Positions 17,541-28,533 are shown, counted from the stretch's first letter. The stretch: 64,000 nucleotides of DNA from Dechloromonas sp. CZR5 (GCF_008711155.1 NZ_VUYQ01000001.1:496001-560000), one strand, 5' to 3'. Notes: generated from the letters alone by a model not told the origin. Made by a program: numbers and translations.

Positions 17541-18325
17541 GAGTAGCTCTTGGGGTTGAATACTGCGGCACGAATTTTCGCGGCTGGCAGAGCCAGGCCG
17601 GTGGCGGGACCGTGCAGGATGCGCTGGAACGAGCCTTGCAGCAGATCGCCGGGCTGCCGGTCGGTGTGCTCTGCGCCGGGCGCACCGATGCCGGGGTGCA
17701 CGCCACGCAGCAGGTCGTTCATTTCGACACCGATGTCGAACGGCCGTTGACTGCCTGGGTGCGCGGCGTCAATTCGAATTTGCCGGATGGCGTGGCGGTG
17801 CGCTGGGCCAAACCGGTGAGCGACGAATTTCACGCCCGGTTCAGCGCCCGTGGCCGCCGTTACCGTTACCTGTTGCTCAACCGGGCGCAGCGACCGGGTT
17901 TGTGGCAGGGCCGGTTGGGCTGGTTCCATCTGCCGCTCGATGTTGCTGCCATGCAGCAGGCGGCCGCCCGCCTGCTCGGTGAGCATGATTTCTCGGCTTT
18001 CCGGGCGGCCGAATGCCAGGCCAAGTCGCCGGTGAAGACGATGACCCAGGCCACGGTCCGTCAGTTTGGCAACATGATCGTCTTCGACTTCGAGGCCAGT
18101 GCCTTCCTGCATCATATGGTGCGCAACCTGGTCGGAACCCTGGTTCATATCGGCAAAGGCGCCCAGGCGGTCGGCTGGGTCGACGAATTGCTGGGCATGA
18201 AAGACCGCAAGCTGGCAGCGCCGACCTTTTCACCCGACGGCTTGTACTTTCGCGGCCCGGTTTATGAGGCGCAGTGGGGTTTGCCGGACCCGGCGGACGA
18301 TTTTCTCGATGGAATACTGATATGA
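17537..18325 (+). CDS. truA: tRNA pseudouridine(38-40) synthase TruA
   Basis: TruA isomerises uridines 38-40 of the tRNA anticodon arm. With GTG at 17537 the protein is 262 residues, begins MRVALGVEYCGTNFRGWQSQ and has the catalytic aspartate Asp51 in AGRTDAGVHA. Later motifs FHARFSARGRRYRY and FLHHMVRNLVG are characteristic. The start forms a GTGA overlap with the preceding gene, and GGAG lies 10 bases upstream, so translation is likely coupled. The frame stays open far upstream (to 16907), but that part is in the wrong frame for the EcfT-like gene. Confidence 0.93.
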   Translation: MRVALGVEYCGTNFRGWQSQAGGGTVQDALERALQQIAGLPVGVLCAGRTDAGVHATQQVVHFDTDVERPLTAWVRGVNSNLPDGVAVRWAKPVSDEFHARFSARGRRYRYLLLNRAQRPGLWQGRLGWFHLPLDVAAMQQAAARLLGEHDFSAFRAAECQAKSPVKTMTQATVRQFGNMIVFDFEASAFLHHMVRNLVGTLVHIGKGAQAVGWVDELLGMKDRKLAAPTFSPDGLYFRGPVYEAQWGLPDPADDFLDGILI

Positions 18326-18948
18326 GAACCCGCATCAAAATTTGCGGCCTGACCCGCGAAACGGATGTCGATGCGGCCGTGGCCGCGGGCGCCGATGCCA
18401 TCGGCTTCGTTCTGTACCCGCCCAGTCCGCGCTATGTGACGCCACAAAGGGCAGCCGAGCTGGCGCGTCGGATACCGCCCTTTGTCGATGTCGTCGGCCT
18501 CTTCGTCAACGAGGCGCCGGCTGTCGTACAGGCCGCCTGCGATAGCCTGCCCATCAACCTATTGCAGTTCCATGGCGACGAGGATGCCGACTATTGCCGC
18601 CAGTTTTCAAGACCTTGGCTACGGGCGGCACGGGTGAGGCCGGGGCTTGATCTGGTAGAATTCGCCCGCTCGTTTTCCGAAGCCCGGGGTTTGCTGCTTG
18701 ATGCCTTTGTCGAAGGGTACGGCGGCGGTGGCCACGTCTTCGACTGGACGCTGATTCCGCCCGGTTTGCCCGGTCATCTGGTGCTTTCCGGCGGCTTGAA
18801 CGCGGACAACGTCGGTGATGCCATCCGGCGCGTGCGGCCGGTAGCGGTCGATGTGTCGTCGGGGGTGGAAACGGGCAAGGGCATCAAGGATCACGCAAAA
18901 ATCGCTGCCTTCGTGGCGGCTGTACGGAAAGCCGATGAGTCAATATAA
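18322..18948 (+). CDS. trpF: phosphoribosylanthranilate isomerase
   Basis: TrpF catalyses the Amadori rearrangement in tryptophan synthesis. The 208-residue TIM barrel starts [15 protein letters not shown] with the catalytic cysteine in KICGLT. It has the catalytic aspartate region [18 protein letters not shown] and the phosphate-binding end [10 protein letters not shown] and [15 protein letters not shown]. The ATG overlaps the truA stop (ATGA). trpB starts inside its last codons (14-base overlap). Confidence 0.95.
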   Translation: MRTRIKICGLTRETDVDAAVAAGADAIGFVLYPPSPRYVTPQRAAELARRIPPFVDVVGLFVNEAPAVVQAACDSLPINLLQFHGDEDADYCRQFSRPWLRAARVRPGLDLVEFARSFSEARGLLLDAFVEGYGGGGHVFDWTLIPPGLPGHLVLSGGLNADNVGDAIRRVRPVAVDVSSGVETGKGIKDHAKIAAFVAAVRKADESI

Positions 18949-20134
18949 CTTCCCAGACGCCAAGGGCCATTTCGGTCCCTACGGTGGTGTATTCGTCGCC
19001 GAGACGCTGTTCGGTGCGCTCGACGAACTGAAGGCAGCCTATGCCGCGGCGCAGGCCGACCCGGTCTTCCGCGCCGAGTACGAGTACGAGCTGAAGCATT
19101 TCGTCGGCCGTCCGTCGCCGATCTATCACGCCAAGCGCTGGTCCGATCTGCTCGGTGGCGCGCAGATCTACCTCAAGCGCGAGGACCTGAACCACACCGG
19201 CGCCCACAAGGTGAACAACTGCATCGGTCAGGCCATGCTGGCCAAGCGCATGGGCAAGCCGCGCGTCATCGCCGAAACCGGCGCCGGCCAGCACGGCGTG
19301 GCGACTGCTACGGTGGCGGCCCGCTACGGCATGGAATGCGTGGTGTACATGGGCAGCGAGGACGTCAAGCGCCAGGCCGCCAACGTCTATCGCATGAAGC
19401 TTCTCGGCGCCACGGTGGTGCCGGTGGAAAGCGGCTCGAAAACCCTGAAGGATGCGCTCAATGAAGCGATGCGCGACTGGGTCACCAACATCCACAATAC
19501 GTTCTACATCATCGGTACGGTTGCCGGTCCGCATCCTTACCCGATGCTGGTCCGCGATTTCCAGAAGATCATCGGCGAGGAATGCCTGACGCAAATGCCG
19601 GAAATGGCCGGACGCCAGCCGGATGCGGTGATCGCTGCCGTCGGCGGCGGTTCCAACGCGATGGGTATTTTCTATCCCTACATCGATGTCGAGGGGGTGC
19701 GCCTGATCGGTGTCGAGGCCGCCGGTTCCGGCATCGAGACCGGACTGCACGCAGCCTCGCTGACGGCCGGCGTGCCGGGCGTATTGCACGGCAACCGCAC
19801 CTATCTGCTGCAGGACGAGGACGGTCAGATCATCGAAACGCATTCGGTGTCCGCCGGCCTGGACTATCCGGGTGTCGGTCCGGAGCATGCGTGGCTGAAG
19901 GATATCGGCCGTGCCGAATACCAGCCGATTTCCGATGCGGAGGCGCTGGAAGCCTTCCACAACCTGTGTCGTCTGGAGGGCATCATTCCGGCACTCGAGT
20001 CCAGCCATGCCTTGGCCTACGCTGCCAAATTGGCGCCGACGCTGGGCAAGGACAAGATTCTGCTGGTCAACCTCTCCGGTCGGGGTGACAAGGACATGCA
20101 TACCGTGGCCGAAAAATCCGGGATTGTCTTCTGA
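18935..20134 (+). CDS. trpB: tryptophan synthase beta chain
   Basis: TrpB condenses indole with serine using PLP. The 399-residue protein begins [18 protein letters not shown]. The PLP lysine is Lys92 in [10 protein letters not shown]. The sequence also has [16 protein letters not shown], the phosphate-binding [10 protein letters not shown] and the C-terminal SGRGDKD. The start lies within the trpF 3' end and the stop shares one base with trpA (TGATG). No trpE/G/D/C genes are in the window, so the pathway is split between loci. Confidence 0.97.
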   Translation: MSQYNFPDAKGHFGPYGGVFVAETLFGALDELKAAYAAAQADPVFRAEYEYELKHFVGRPSPIYHAKRWSDLLGGAQIYLKREDLNHTGAHKVNNCIGQAMLAKRMGKPRVIAETGAGQHGVATATVAARYGMECVVYMGSEDVKRQAANVYRMKLLGATVVPVESGSKTLKDALNEAMRDWVTNIHNTFYIIGTVAGPHPYPMLVRDFQKIIGEECLTQMPEMAGRQPDAVIAAVGGGSNAMGIFYPYIDVEGVRLIGVEAAGSGIETGLHAASLTAGVPGVLHGNRTYLLQDEDGQIIETHSVSAGLDYPGVGPEHAWLKDIGRAEYQPISDAEALEAFHNLCRLEGIIPALESSHALAYAAKLAPTLGKDKILLVNLSGRGDKDMHTVAEKSGIVF

Positions 20135-20940
20135 TGTCGCGCATTCAAAAAGCTTTCGAACGCCTGAATGGCGAGGGCCGCAAGGCGCTGATTCCTTTCA
20201 TCACCGCGGGTGATCCGAGCGCAGACCTGACCGTGCCACTGATGCATGCCCTGGTCGAAGCCGGCGCCGACGTGATCGAACTGGGCGTCCCGTTCTCCGA
20301 TCCGATGGCTGACGGCCCGACTATCCAGCGCGCTTCCGAGCGGGCTCTGGCGCGTGGCATGACGCTGCGCAAGGTTCTGCAACTGGTGACCACCTTCCGC
20401 ACGCTGGATGACAAGACGCCGGTGGTGCTGATGGGTTACGCCAACCCGATCGAAGCCATGGGGCTGGAGCGTTTTGCTGAAAAGGCAGCCCAGTCGGGCG
20501 TTGACGGGGTGCTGGTCGTGGACTACCCGCCGGAAGAGGCGGAAGGCTTTGGTGCCGCGATGAAGGCGCATGGCCTCGATCCGATCTTCCTGATTGCACC
20601 GACCTCCAGCCAGGAACGCATTGCCCAAGTGGCGACGATTGCCAGCGGTTATGTCTATTACGTGTCGCTGGCCGGGGTGACCGGTTCCGGCGCACTGAAC
20701 GTCGATGCGGTGGCCGAGAAACTCCCAGCCATTCGTGAGAAGACCGGCTTGCCGGTCGGCGTCGGTTTCGGCATTCGCGATGCTGCGACGGCCTCCCGTA
20801 TCGCAGTCTTTGCCGATGCCGTCGTTGTCGGCAGCCGAATTATCGAAGAAATTGAAAAATCGACCGCAGAAACCGCCTGCGCCAACGTCAAGGCGTTGGT
20901 GGCGGATATCCGTCGCGGTGTGGATGAGGTGAAAAAATGA
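20134..20940 (+). CDS. trpA: tryptophan synthase alpha chain
   Basis: TrpA cleaves indole-3-glycerol phosphate to indole and glyceraldehyde-3-phosphate and channels indole to TrpB. The 268-residue TIM barrel has FITAGDPS, and the catalytic Glu49 and Asp60 lie in [16 protein letters not shown]. The phosphate-binding loop is [10 protein letters not shown]. Its stop overlaps the accD start by ATGA, tying tryptophan synthesis to fatty-acid synthesis genes, as is common in proteobacteria. Confidence 0.96.
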   Translation: MSRIQKAFERLNGEGRKALIPFITAGDPSADLTVPLMHALVEAGADVIELGVPFSDPMADGPTIQRASERALARGMTLRKVLQLVTTFRTLDDKTPVVLMGYANPIEAMGLERFAEKAAQSGVDGVLVVDYPPEEAEGFGAAMKAHGLDPIFLIAPTSSQERIAQVATIASGYVYYVSLAGVTGSGALNVDAVAEKLPAIREKTGLPVGVGFGIRDAATASRIAVFADAVVVGSRIIEEIEKSTAETACANVKALVADIRRGVDEVKK

Positions 20941-21806
20941 GCTGGCTGACCAAACTGCTGCCCCCGAAGATCAAGCGCGAGCAAGGCACGCAGCGCCGCG
21001 GCAACCTGCCGGAGGGGCTGTGGAGTAAGTGCCCGTCGTGCGAGGCGGTGCTTTACGCGACCGATCTGGAAAACAACATGCAGGTCTGCCCCAAGTGCGG
21101 GCACCACAATCGTCTGAATTCCCGCCAGCGTCTCGACATGCTGCTCGACACCGAAGGCCGTTTCGAAATCGGCGCCGAGGTGGTGCCGGTCGACAGCCTG
21201 AAGTTCAAGGACTCCAAGAAATACCCGGAACGCCTGATGGAAGCCAACGAGGCTACCGGTGAAAGCGATTCGCTGGTTGTCCTGCAAGGGGCCATCAAGA
21301 CCATACCGGTCGTGGCGGCCGCTTTCGAATTCGAGTTCATGGGCGGTTCCATGGGGTCCGTGCTCGGCGAGCGTTTTGTGCGCGGCGTGCAGAATGCCGT
21401 CGAGCAGAAGATGCCCTTCATCTGCATCACCGCTTCCGGCGGCGCCCGCATGCAGGAAGGCCTGTTCTCGCTGATGCAGATGGCCAAGACCACGGCGGCG
21501 CTGACCAAGCTGTCGGAGGCCGGTCTGCCGTTCATTTCCATCCTGACGGACCCGACCATGGGCGGTGTTTCCGCTTCCTTCGCTTTCGTCGGTGACGTGG
21601 TGATCGCCGAACCCAAGGCGCTGATCGGTTTTGCCGGCCCGCGCGTCATCGAGCAAACGGTGCGCGAGAAGCTGCCGGAAGGCTTCCAGCGTTCCGAGTT
21701 CATTCTCGAAAAGGGGGCCATCGACATGATTGTCGACCGCCGCGACATGCGCGACCAGGTTGCCCGCGCGTTGGCCCTTCTGCAAAAACTGCCGGCTGCC
21801 GCTTGA
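20937..21806 (+). CDS. accD: acetyl-CoA carboxylase carboxyltransferase subunit beta
   Basis: AccD with AccA transfers the carboxyl group from biotin to acetyl-CoA. The 289-residue protein has an N-terminal zinc ribbon ([12 protein letters not shown] and [11 protein letters not shown]). The crotonase-like core has [19 protein letters not shown] and [18 protein letters not shown]. It overlaps trpA upstream (ATGA) and folC downstream (TTGA). Confidence 0.96.
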   Translation: MSWLTKLLPPKIKREQGTQRRGNLPEGLWSKCPSCEAVLYATDLENNMQVCPKCGHHNRLNSRQRLDMLLDTEGRFEIGAEVVPVDSLKFKDSKKYPERLMEANEATGESDSLVVLQGAIKTIPVVAAAFEFEFMGGSMGSVLGERFVRGVQNAVEQKMPFICITASGGARMQEGLFSLMQMAKTTAALTKLSEAGLPFISILTDPTMGGVSASFAFVGDVVIAEPKALIGFAGPRVIEQTVREKLPEGFQRSEFILEKGAIDMIVDRRDMRDQVARALALLQKLPAAA

Positions 21807-23113
21807 AAACACTCGAAGGCTGGTTGCAGCATCTCGAAGGCCTGCACCCCAAAGGGCAGGCCGGTATCGAACTGGGGCTGGATCGCATCCGCCTCGTCAA
21901 GGAAGCGCTCGGGCAGGTTCAGCACTGCCCGGTGATCATCGTCGGCGGTACGAACGGCAAGGGGTCGACCTGCGCCTATCTCGCCAACATCATCGATCGC
22001 GCCGGCTACCGTGTGGGGTGCTACACCTCGCCGCACCTGATGGCCTACAACGAGCGTGTTCGTCTCAACGACCAACCGGCCAGCGATGCGGCGCTCTGCG
22101 CGGCATTCGAGCGGGTCGAGGCGGCACGCCAGAGGGCCGGCGAGGTTGCGCTGACCTATTTCGAGTTCGGCACGCTGGCCGCCTGGGAAGTATTTGCCGA
22201 AGCCAAGGTCGAGGCGGCCATTCTTGAGGTTGGCCTGGGCGGGCGGCTGGATGCCGTCAATGCCTACGAGCCAGACGTTTCCATCGTCACCACCGTGGCG
22301 CTGGACCACACCGACTGGCTGGGGCCGGACCGCGAATCGATCGGCTTCGAGAAAGCCGGGATTTATCGTGCCGGCAAGCCGGCTTTCTGTGCCGACCCGA
22401 ACCCGCCGCAGCGCCTGCTCGATCATGCGACGTCCGTCGGCGCCGACCTGCGTCTGATCGGGCGCGACTTCGGCTTCGAGCGGCCGGCGGCGGAAAGCGG
22501 TGAGAACCGGCTGCAATGGCGCTGGTGGTGTCGTGCCGGCGAGCAAGTGATCAAACGCGCGCTGGCTTATCCCGGTCTGCGCGGACCGACACAGCTGTTC
22601 AACGCCGCCGTCGTGCTGGCCGCGCTGGAAGCCATTTCGGACAAGTTGCCGGTGACCATGCAGGCTATTCGTCCGGGCCTGATCGAGACCGAGTTGTCTG
22701 GCCGTTTCCAGGTTGTTCCGGGCAAACCGGCGATCGTGCTCGATGTCGGGCACAACCCGCAGGCAGTCAAGGTGCTGGCCGACAACCTCTCGGGCATGGG
22801 ATTCTTCGATCGTACGCTGGCCGTGGTCGGCATGCTGAGCGACAAGGATATCGCCGGGGCGCTGGCGCCGCTCAAAGGCAAGGTCGATGTCTGGCACGTT
22901 GCGACCCTTGGCGGCGTGCGCGGAACGCCGGCCGACAAGCTGGCCGGTATCCTTGTTTCCTCCGGGCTGGGCGGGGAGATCCACTGCCACGCTTCACCTC
23001 GGGAAGCAATGCAGGCGGCCAAGGGGCAAGCCTCTGAAAGTGATAGAATTCTGGTCTTTGGATCCTTCCACACGGTAGCCGGTGCGCTTGAGGCGCTCGG
23101 GAAAAAAGCCTGA
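21803..23113 (+). CDS. folC: bifunctional dihydrofolate/folylpolyglutamate synthase
   Basis: FolC adds glutamate to dihydropteroate and to tetrahydrofolates. The 436-residue protein has the ATP loop [16 protein letters not shown] and the folate-binding [16 protein letters not shown]. The Mur-ligase-like motifs [18 protein letters not shown] and [10 protein letters not shown] follow, with LDVGHNPQA in the C-terminal domain. It starts at TTG (21803), overlapping the accD stop as TTGA. No other start fits the family N terminus ([15 protein letters not shown]). Confidence 0.94.
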   Translation: MKTLEGWLQHLEGLHPKGQAGIELGLDRIRLVKEALGQVQHCPVIIVGGTNGKGSTCAYLANIIDRAGYRVGCYTSPHLMAYNERVRLNDQPASDAALCAAFERVEAARQRAGEVALTYFEFGTLAAWEVFAEAKVEAAILEVGLGGRLDAVNAYEPDVSIVTTVALDHTDWLGPDRESIGFEKAGIYRAGKPAFCADPNPPQRLLDHATSVGADLRLIGRDFGFERPAAESGENRLQWRWWCRAGEQVIKRALAYPGLRGPTQLFNAAVVLAALEAISDKLPVTMQAIRPGLIETELSGRFQVVPGKPAIVLDVGHNPQAVKVLADNLSGMGFFDRTLAVVGMLSDKDIAGALAPLKGKVDVWHVATLGGVRGTPADKLAGILVSSGLGGEIHCHASPREAMQAAKGQASESDRILVFGSFHTVAGALEALGKKA

Positions 23114-23115
23114 TC

Positions 23116-23892
23116 ATGGACGACAACGACGCACAGCTGCACCTCAAGAAACGCGCCCGCCGACGTCTGGTCGGAGCGATTTTCTTCGTTTCGGTTGTCG
23201 CCATGGTGTTGCCGATGGTGATGGATCACGAGCCGCGTCAGGCCGTACAGGATGTCGAGATTCGTATTCCGGGGCAGGACGAGAAGCCTTTTGCGCCCAA
23301 GTTTGCGGTTGCACCGGTTGAAAAGGCGCCGGAAAAAGCTCCCGAACCTCCCATCGTCATGCCTTCCGACAAGGCCGTGCCGCCAGCGCCCGAGGTGAAG
23401 GCGCCTGTCGACCAGGCCGCCAAGCCGACAGCCCGTGTGCTGGAGGTGGTCAAGGATGCCAAGGGGCCGGAAAAACCGGCAGACAAACCGGTCGAAAAAC
23501 CAGCCGCGAAACCTGAGAAGGCCCCCGAGAAGCCGGTCGCCAAGCCGAACGACAAGCCAGCCGATAAGCCCAAGGGGGATGATGCCAAGCGTGCAGCTGC
23601 CATCCTGGCCGGCCAGTCAGTCGATGCCAAGTCTGCCGACAGCAAGGCGGCGGCGAAAGGCGGAGAATTTCTGGTGCTGATCGGGGCATTTTCCAACGAA
23701 GCCAATGTCAAAAGCCTGAAGGACAAGCTGTCGGAGCAAGGCATCAAAACTTTCAGCGAGCCGCTGGACACGCCGCAGGGCAGGAAAACCCGCGTTCGTG
23801 CCGGTCCCTTCCCGAATCGTGAAGCGGCGGAGAAGGCGCTGGAGAAGATGCGTCGCATCGGCGTTTCCGGAGTCGTTTCAGCCAAGCCATGA
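23116..23892 (+). CDS. SPOR-domain cell-envelope protein (DedD-like)
   Basis: The 258-residue protein has a short cytoplasmic N terminus rich in basic residues and one transmembrane helix (LVGAIFFVSVVAMVLPMVM, about 18-36). A long periplasmic linker rich in Lys, Pro and Ala follows, with PADKPVEKPAAKP-type repeats. The C-terminal SPOR domain starts GEFLVLIGAFSNEANV. SPOR domains bind denuded septal peptidoglycan, so a role at the division septum like DedD is likely. It overlaps cvpA by ATGA; folC-dedD-cvpA-purF is a well-known conserved order. Confidence 0.88.
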   Translation: MDDNDAQLHLKKRARRRLVGAIFFVSVVAMVLPMVMDHEPRQAVQDVEIRIPGQDEKPFAPKFAVAPVEKAPEKAPEPPIVMPSDKAVPPAPEVKAPVDQAAKPTARVLEVVKDAKGPEKPADKPVEKPAAKPEKAPEKPVAKPNDKPADKPKGDDAKRAAAILAGQSVDAKSADSKAAAKGGEFLVLIGAFSNEANVKSLKDKLSEQGIKTFSEPLDTPQGRKTRVRAGPFPNREAAEKALEKMRRIGVSGVVSAKP

Positions 23893-24380
23893 CCGGATTC
23901 GACTACGTTGCCTTGGGCATCGTCGGCGTCTCCTTGATCTTTGGTCTGTGGCGGGGCGTGGTCGGCGAGATTATTGCGCTGCTTGCCTGGATTCTGGCAA
24001 TTGTCGCGGCGGTGGAGTTTGGTGCCACGGTTGGAACGTCCGTGTTCACAGGCTTGTCTGATCCGGCACTGCGGACGCTGGCCGGTTGCGTAGTGATTTT
24101 TGTTGGGGTGCTGGTGGTCATGGCGTTGTTCAGGATGTTGGTCGGCAGCATGGTCAAGGCCTTGGGGCTGTCCGTCTCCGATCGCATTCTCGGCATGCTC
24201 TTCGGTTTGGCGCGCGGTGTGCTGGTGTGCATGGTGCTGGTCGGTCTCGGCGGCATGACTTCGGCGCCAACCCAACCCTGGTGGCGGCAGGCAACGCTGT
24301 CGGCACCTCTGGAAACAGCCGTCCTGGCAACCAGGTCCTGGTTGCCGGACGATTTGGCAAAACGAATTCGATTTAGCTAG
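23889..24380 (+). CDS. cvpA: CvpA family membrane protein
   Basis: The 163-residue protein begins MTGFDYVALGIVGVSLIFGL and has four hydrophobic segments with the family pattern GLARGVLVCMVLVGLGG. It ends in a short soluble tail (LPDDLAKRIRFS). CvpA is required for colicin V production in E. coli and has been linked to envelope homeostasis; the molecular activity is unknown. It sits 13 bases before purF, as in many proteobacteria. Confidence 0.9.
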   Translation: MTGFDYVALGIVGVSLIFGLWRGVVGEIIALLAWILAIVAAVEFGATVGTSVFTGLSDPALRTLAGCVVIFVGVLVVMALFRMLVGSMVKALGLSVSDRILGMLFGLARGVLVCMVLVGLGGMTSAPTQPWWRQATLSAPLETAVLATRSWLPDDLAKRIRFS

Positions 24381-24393
24381 GCAGGAAAAAAAT

Positions 24394-25932
24394 ATGTGCG
24401 GGATTCTCGGTGTAATGGCGACAACGCCGGTCAATCAGCTGCTTTACGACGGCTTGATGGTGCTCCAGCACCGCGGCCAGGATGCAGCAGGCATTGCAAC
24501 GGCGGAAGGCAATACCTTCCACCTGCACAAGGGGCCGGGGCTGGTGCGCGACGTCTTCCGCACCCGCAACATGCGCGCCCTGCCGGGCAACTGGGGCATC
24601 GGCCACGTCCGCTACCCGACGGCCGGTTCGGCCTACAATTTTGCCGAAGCACAGCCTTTCTACGTCAATTCGCCCTTCGGCCTCGTCCTCGGTCACAACG
24701 GCAACCTGACCAACGCCGAGCAGCTCAAGGAAGAAATGTTCCGGATGGACCGCCGGCACATCAACACCAATTCCGACTCGGAAGTCCTGCTCAACGTACT
24801 GGCGCACGAGCTGCAGTCGGCGGCGCACGGCTACGAGCTGGATGTCGACAGCATTTTCCAGGCCGTCGCCGGCGTGCATCGTCGTTGCCGCGGCGCCTAC
24901 GCCGTGGTTGTGCTGATTGCCGGTTACGGACTGCTCGCCTTCCGCGATCCGCACGGTATCCGCCCGCTGATCTATGGTCAGAATGAAACGCCGCAAGGCA
25001 TGGAATACCTGGTGTCCTCCGAGTCGGTCGCCCTCGATACCCTGGGTTTCCAGATGGTTCGCGACATCGAGCCGGGCGAGGCCATCTTCATCGATCTCAA
25101 CCATCAGCTGCATGCCCGTCAGTGCGCGCAACAGCCGATGTACGCCCCGTGTATCTTCGAATACGTCTATCTGGCCCGCCCGGATACCGTGATCGACGGC
25201 GTGTCCGTTTATGAAGCCCGCCTGGCCATGGGCGAACTGCTGGCCGAGAAGGTCAAGAAGCAGATTCCGGTCGAGGAAATCGATGTCGTCATCCCGATTC
25301 CCGATTCCAGTCGCCCGTCGGCCATGCAACTGGCGCAGGTGCTGGGTATCCCGTTCCGCGAGGGCTTCGTCAAGAACCGCTACGTCGGTCGCACCTTCAT
25401 CATGCCGGGTCAGGCCATGCGCAAGAAGTCGGTGCGTCAGAAGCTCAACACCGTCGGCCAGGAATTCAAGGGCAAGCGTGTCTTGCTTGTTGACGACTCC
25501 ATCGTGCGCGGTACGACCAGCCACGAGATCGTCGAAATGGCGCGCGCTGCCGGCGCGGTCAAGGTGTACTTCGCTTCCGCAGCCCCTCCGGTGCGTTTCC
25601 CGAACGTGTACGGCATCGACATGCCGACCCGTGCCGAACTGATCGCCACCGGCCGGACCGATGCCCAGATCGCTGCCGAAATCGGTGCCGATGCGCTGGT
25701 CTATCAGGATATCGAGGCGTTGAAACAGTCGATCACCAACCTGCGTTCCGACCTGACGGTATTCGATGCCTCCTGCTTCGACGGGTGCTACATCACCGGC
25801 GACATCGACAGCTATTACCTCGATGCCGTCGAAGGCAAGCGCAGCGGCAAGCCGGCCAAGAGCGACGACGATGCCGATGGTCGCTCCTCCGAGCAGATGG
25901 TGCTCGGCCTGAGCAATGGCGGGCAGGAATAA
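24394..25932 (+). CDS. purF: amidophosphoribosyltransferase
   Basis: PurF makes phosphoribosylamine from PRPP and glutamine, the first committed purine step. The 512-residue protein begins MCGILGVMAT with the N-terminal nucleophile cysteine, so processing of Met only is expected. The glutaminase domain has GHNGNLTNAEQLKEE. The PRTase domain has the PRPP motif VLLVDDSIVRGTTS. AGGAAAAAA precedes the ATG. The last base of its stop is the first base of metZ. Confidence 0.96.
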   Translation: MCGILGVMATTPVNQLLYDGLMVLQHRGQDAAGIATAEGNTFHLHKGPGLVRDVFRTRNMRALPGNWGIGHVRYPTAGSAYNFAEAQPFYVNSPFGLVLGHNGNLTNAEQLKEEMFRMDRRHINTNSDSEVLLNVLAHELQSAAHGYELDVDSIFQAVAGVHRRCRGAYAVVVLIAGYGLLAFRDPHGIRPLIYGQNETPQGMEYLVSSESVALDTLGFQMVRDIEPGEAIFIDLNHQLHARQCAQQPMYAPCIFEYVYLARPDTVIDGVSVYEARLAMGELLAEKVKKQIPVEEIDVVIPIPDSSRPSAMQLAQVLGIPFREGFVKNRYVGRTFIMPGQAMRKKSVRQKLNTVGQEFKGKRVLLVDDSIVRGTTSHEIVEMARAAGAVKVYFASAAPPVRFPNVYGIDMPTRAELIATGRTDAQIAAEIGADALVYQDIEALKQSITNLRSDLTVFDASCFDGCYITGDIDSYYLDAVEGKRSGKPAKSDDDADGRSSEQMVLGLSNGGQE

Positions 25933-27122
25933 TGCCTAAATTTGACGCTACCTCGGGCTATCGTCCGGAGACGCTGGCCGTGCGTGCCGGGCAGGAACGC
26001 AGCCAGTTCGGCGAGCATGCCGAGGCCCTGTACCTGACCTCCAGCTTCGTCTTCCAAAGCGCCGCGCAGGCTGCCAAGCGTTTCTCCGGCGAGGAAGAGG
26101 GCAATGTCTATGCCCGTTTCTCCAACCCGACCGTGACCATGTTCGAAGAGCGCCTCGCCGCGCTCGAAGGCGCCGAGGACTGCGTGGCGACGGCCAGCGG
26201 CATGTCGGCGATCATGGCCGCTGTGTTGGCGCATCTCAAGCAGGGCGATCACATCGTCGCCTCGAACAGCCTGTTCGGTGCCACGGTACAGCTGTTCAAC
26301 AACATTCTGTCGCGCACCGGCATCACGACGACCTTCGTGTCGCATACCGATCCGGCCGCCTGGGAAGCGGCGATCCGTCCGGAAACCAAGCTATTTTTCC
26401 TGGAAACGCCGTCCAATCCACTGACCGAGATTGCCGACATCCGCGCCCTGGCCGCCATCGCCCACGCCAGGGGCATCCTGGTTGCCGTCGATAACTGCTT
26501 CTGCACGCCTATCCTGCAAAAGCCGCTGGAACTGGGCGCCGATCTGGTCATCCATTCGGCGACCAAGTACATCGACGGCCAGGGGCGCGTCCTCGGTGGC
26601 GCCGTGTGCGGCCCGAAGAAGCTGACCGAGGAGGTCTTCAAATACCTGCGCACGGCCGGCCCGACGCTGTCTGCCTTCAATGCCTGGGTGCTGCTCAAGG
26701 GGCTGGAAACCCTCAAGCTGCGCGTCGAGGCGCAGGCCGCCAATGCCGCCCGGCTGGCTGTCTGGCTGGAAGCCCACCCGAAAGTGGCGCGCGTGTTTTA
26801 CCCCGGCCTGCCTTCGCATCCGCAACACGAACTGGCCAAGGCACAGCAGAAAAACGGGGGGGGCATCGTCTCCTTCGAAGTCAAGGGCGGGCGCGAGCAG
26901 GCGTGGACCGTCGTCGATCACTGCCAGCTGTTGTCCATCACCGCCAACCTCGGCGATACCAAGACTACCATCACCCATCCCGCCTCCACCACGCATGGCC
27001 GCATCAGTCCGGAAGCCCGGGCTGCGGCCGGCATCAACGAAGGCCTGCTGCGCGTCGCAGTCGGCCTCGAAGCGGTGGAAGACCTGCAGGCCGACCTTGA
27101 GCGCGGCTTCTCTCTGATCTGA
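25932..27122 (+). CDS. metZ: O-succinylhomoserine sulfhydrylase
   Basis: MetZ is a PLP enzyme of the Cys/Met-metabolism family that makes homocysteine directly from O-succinylhomoserine and sulfide. The 396-residue protein starts [20 protein letters not shown]. It has the PLP lysine in [16 protein letters not shown] and the C-terminal signature [20 protein letters not shown]. The N terminus and the position after purF favour MetZ over MetB or MetC. It overlaps purF by one base (TAATG). Confidence 0.9.
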   Translation: MPKFDATSGYRPETLAVRAGQERSQFGEHAEALYLTSSFVFQSAAQAAKRFSGEEEGNVYARFSNPTVTMFEERLAALEGAEDCVATASGMSAIMAAVLAHLKQGDHIVASNSLFGATVQLFNNILSRTGITTTFVSHTDPAAWEAAIRPETKLFFLETPSNPLTEIADIRALAAIAHARGILVAVDNCFCTPILQKPLELGADLVIHSATKYIDGQGRVLGGAVCGPKKLTEEVFKYLRTAGPTLSAFNAWVLLKGLETLKLRVEAQAANAARLAVWLEAHPKVARVFYPGLPSHPQHELAKAQQKNGGGIVSFEVKGGREQAWTVVDHCQLLSITANLGDTKTTITHPASTTHGRISPEARAAAGINEGLLRVAVGLEAVEDLQADLERGFSLI

Positions 27123-27132
27123 TTCATGCGCG

Positions 27133-27162
27133 GCGCCCGGCTCCGGCCGGGCGCTTCGCTTT
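27133..27162 (+). terminator. GC-rich hairpin after metZ
   Basis: Stem GCGCCCGGC/GCCGGGCGC (27133-27141 with 27146-27154) is followed by TTCGCTTT. The T tract is interrupted, so termination may be partial before rhlE. Confidence 0.45.
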
Positions 27163-27174
27163 GGAGTACTCCCC

Positions 27175-28467
27175 ATGCATTTTTCCGACCTCGGCCTGAA
27201 GGCCGAAATCCAGCGCGCCGTCGCCGAGCAGGGCTACGACACGCCGACGCCCATCCAGCAGCAGGCGATTCCGGCCGTGCTCGCTGGTCACGACCTGATG
27301 GCCACGGCGCAGACCGGCACCGGCAAGACAGCTGGCTTCACGCTGCCCATCCTGCATCGCCTGGCCTCCGGCCTGAATGACCGCCTGACCCGGGTTGCCC
27401 GTACGCCGCGCGTACTGGTCCTGACGCCGACGCGCGAACTGGCGATCCAGGTCGAGGAGAGTGTCCGCACCTACGGCAAACACCTGCCGATCAATTCGCT
27501 GGCCGTCTTCGGTGGCGTTGGCATCAATCCTCAGATCGCCAACCTGCGCCGTGGCGTCGATATCCTGGTTGCCACGCCGGGCCGCCTGCTCGACCACGTG
27601 CAGCAAAAAACGGTCGATCTGGGCGGCATCGAGATTTTCGTTCTCGACGAAGCCGACCGCATGCTCGATATGGGTTTCATCCGCGATATCCGCAAGGTCA
27701 TCGCGCTGCTGCCCAAGGAGCGGCAGAACCTGATGTTCTCGGCCACCTTCTCGCCGGAAATCCGCGAACTGGCGGCCGGGCTGCTGCACAACCCGGTGTC
27801 GGTCGACGTCGCTCCCCGCAATACGGCAGCCGAGACGGTCACCCAGAAGGTCATCGAGACGGATCGGGAGCGCAAGAAGGAACTGCTCTGCCACCTGTTT
27901 GCCACCCGAGGCTGGCATCAGGTGCTGGTTTTCGCGCGTACCAAGCATGGTGCCGATGCCCTGGCGCGGACTCTTGAAAAGTCGGGCATCAAATCGGCGG
28001 CCATTCACGGCGACAAGTCCCAAGGCGCTCGTACCCGTGCCCTCACCGAATTCAAGGAAGGCAAACTGGTGGCCCTGGTGGCGACCGACATCGCGGCGCG
28101 CGGCATCGATATCGATGCGTTGCCCTATGTCATCAACTACGAACTGCCCAACGTGCCCGAGGACTACGTGCACCGCATCGGCCGTACCGGCCGGGCCGGC
28201 ATGGAGGGCGAGGCCATTTCGTTGGTCTGTCACGACGAGCGGGCGCAGTTGAAGGACATCGAAAAACTGATCAAGCGCAGCCTGGAGCGCGTGACCATCG
28301 AGGGCTTCGAGCAATCGGCCGTCGCCAAGCCGCGCCCGGAGTTGCCGCCGCGGGGTGCGCGCAAGCCGCAGGGGCAGGGTAAGACTCAGCCGAAAACACA
28401 AACGCATAAATCCGCGAAGAGTGCCGGTCGTCCTCAGCAGCATCACAATGGCAACCGTCATCGCTGA
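27175..28467 (+). CDS. rhlE: DEAD-box ATP-dependent RNA helicase (RhlE type)
   Basis: The 430-residue helicase starts [20 protein letters not shown] with the Q motif [11 protein letters not shown]. It has motif I AQTGTGKT, motif Ia [13 protein letters not shown] in [15 protein letters not shown], and motif [12 protein letters not shown]. The C-terminal tail is basic and low complexity, rich in Lys, Gln and His ([15 protein letters not shown]), fitting RhlE proteins acting in ribosome assembly or RNA turnover. It follows the metZ hairpin by 20 bases. Confidence 0.9.
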   Translation: MHFSDLGLKAEIQRAVAEQGYDTPTPIQQQAIPAVLAGHDLMATAQTGTGKTAGFTLPILHRLASGLNDRLTRVARTPRVLVLTPTRELAIQVEESVRTYGKHLPINSLAVFGGVGINPQIANLRRGVDILVATPGRLLDHVQQKTVDLGGIEIFVLDEADRMLDMGFIRDIRKVIALLPKERQNLMFSATFSPEIRELAAGLLHNPVSVDVAPRNTAAETVTQKVIETDRERKKELLCHLFATRGWHQVLVFARTKHGADALARTLEKSGIKSAAIHGDKSQGARTRALTEFKEGKLVALVATDIAARGIDIDALPYVINYELPNVPEDYVHRIGRTGRAGMEGEAISLVCHDERAQLKDIEKLIKRSLERVTIEGFEQSAVAKPRPELPPRGARKPQGQGKTQPKTQTHKSAKSAGRPQQHHNGNRHR

Positions 28468-28504
28468 TTGACAACAATTTGCCGACTGGCCTCCGGCGAC
28501 AGAC

Positions 28505-28533
28505 TTGTCGGGGGCATCAAAAACGTCTACTGT
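28505..28533 (+). promoter_or_regulatory. candidate promoter of the msh locus
   Basis: TTGTCG (28505-28510), a 17-base spacer and TACTGT (28528-28533) lie about 60 bases before mshE in the 128-base gap after rhlE. The hexamers are only moderate matches. The downstream leader is AT-rich. Confidence 0.35.

Noticed and set aside
22894..23080. Sequence TGATAGAATTC in folC as a promoter for the SPOR gene
   Set aside because: It lies inside conserved folC codons, lacks a -35 partner and the downstream genes are already coupled by tight spacing; chance similarity is more likely.
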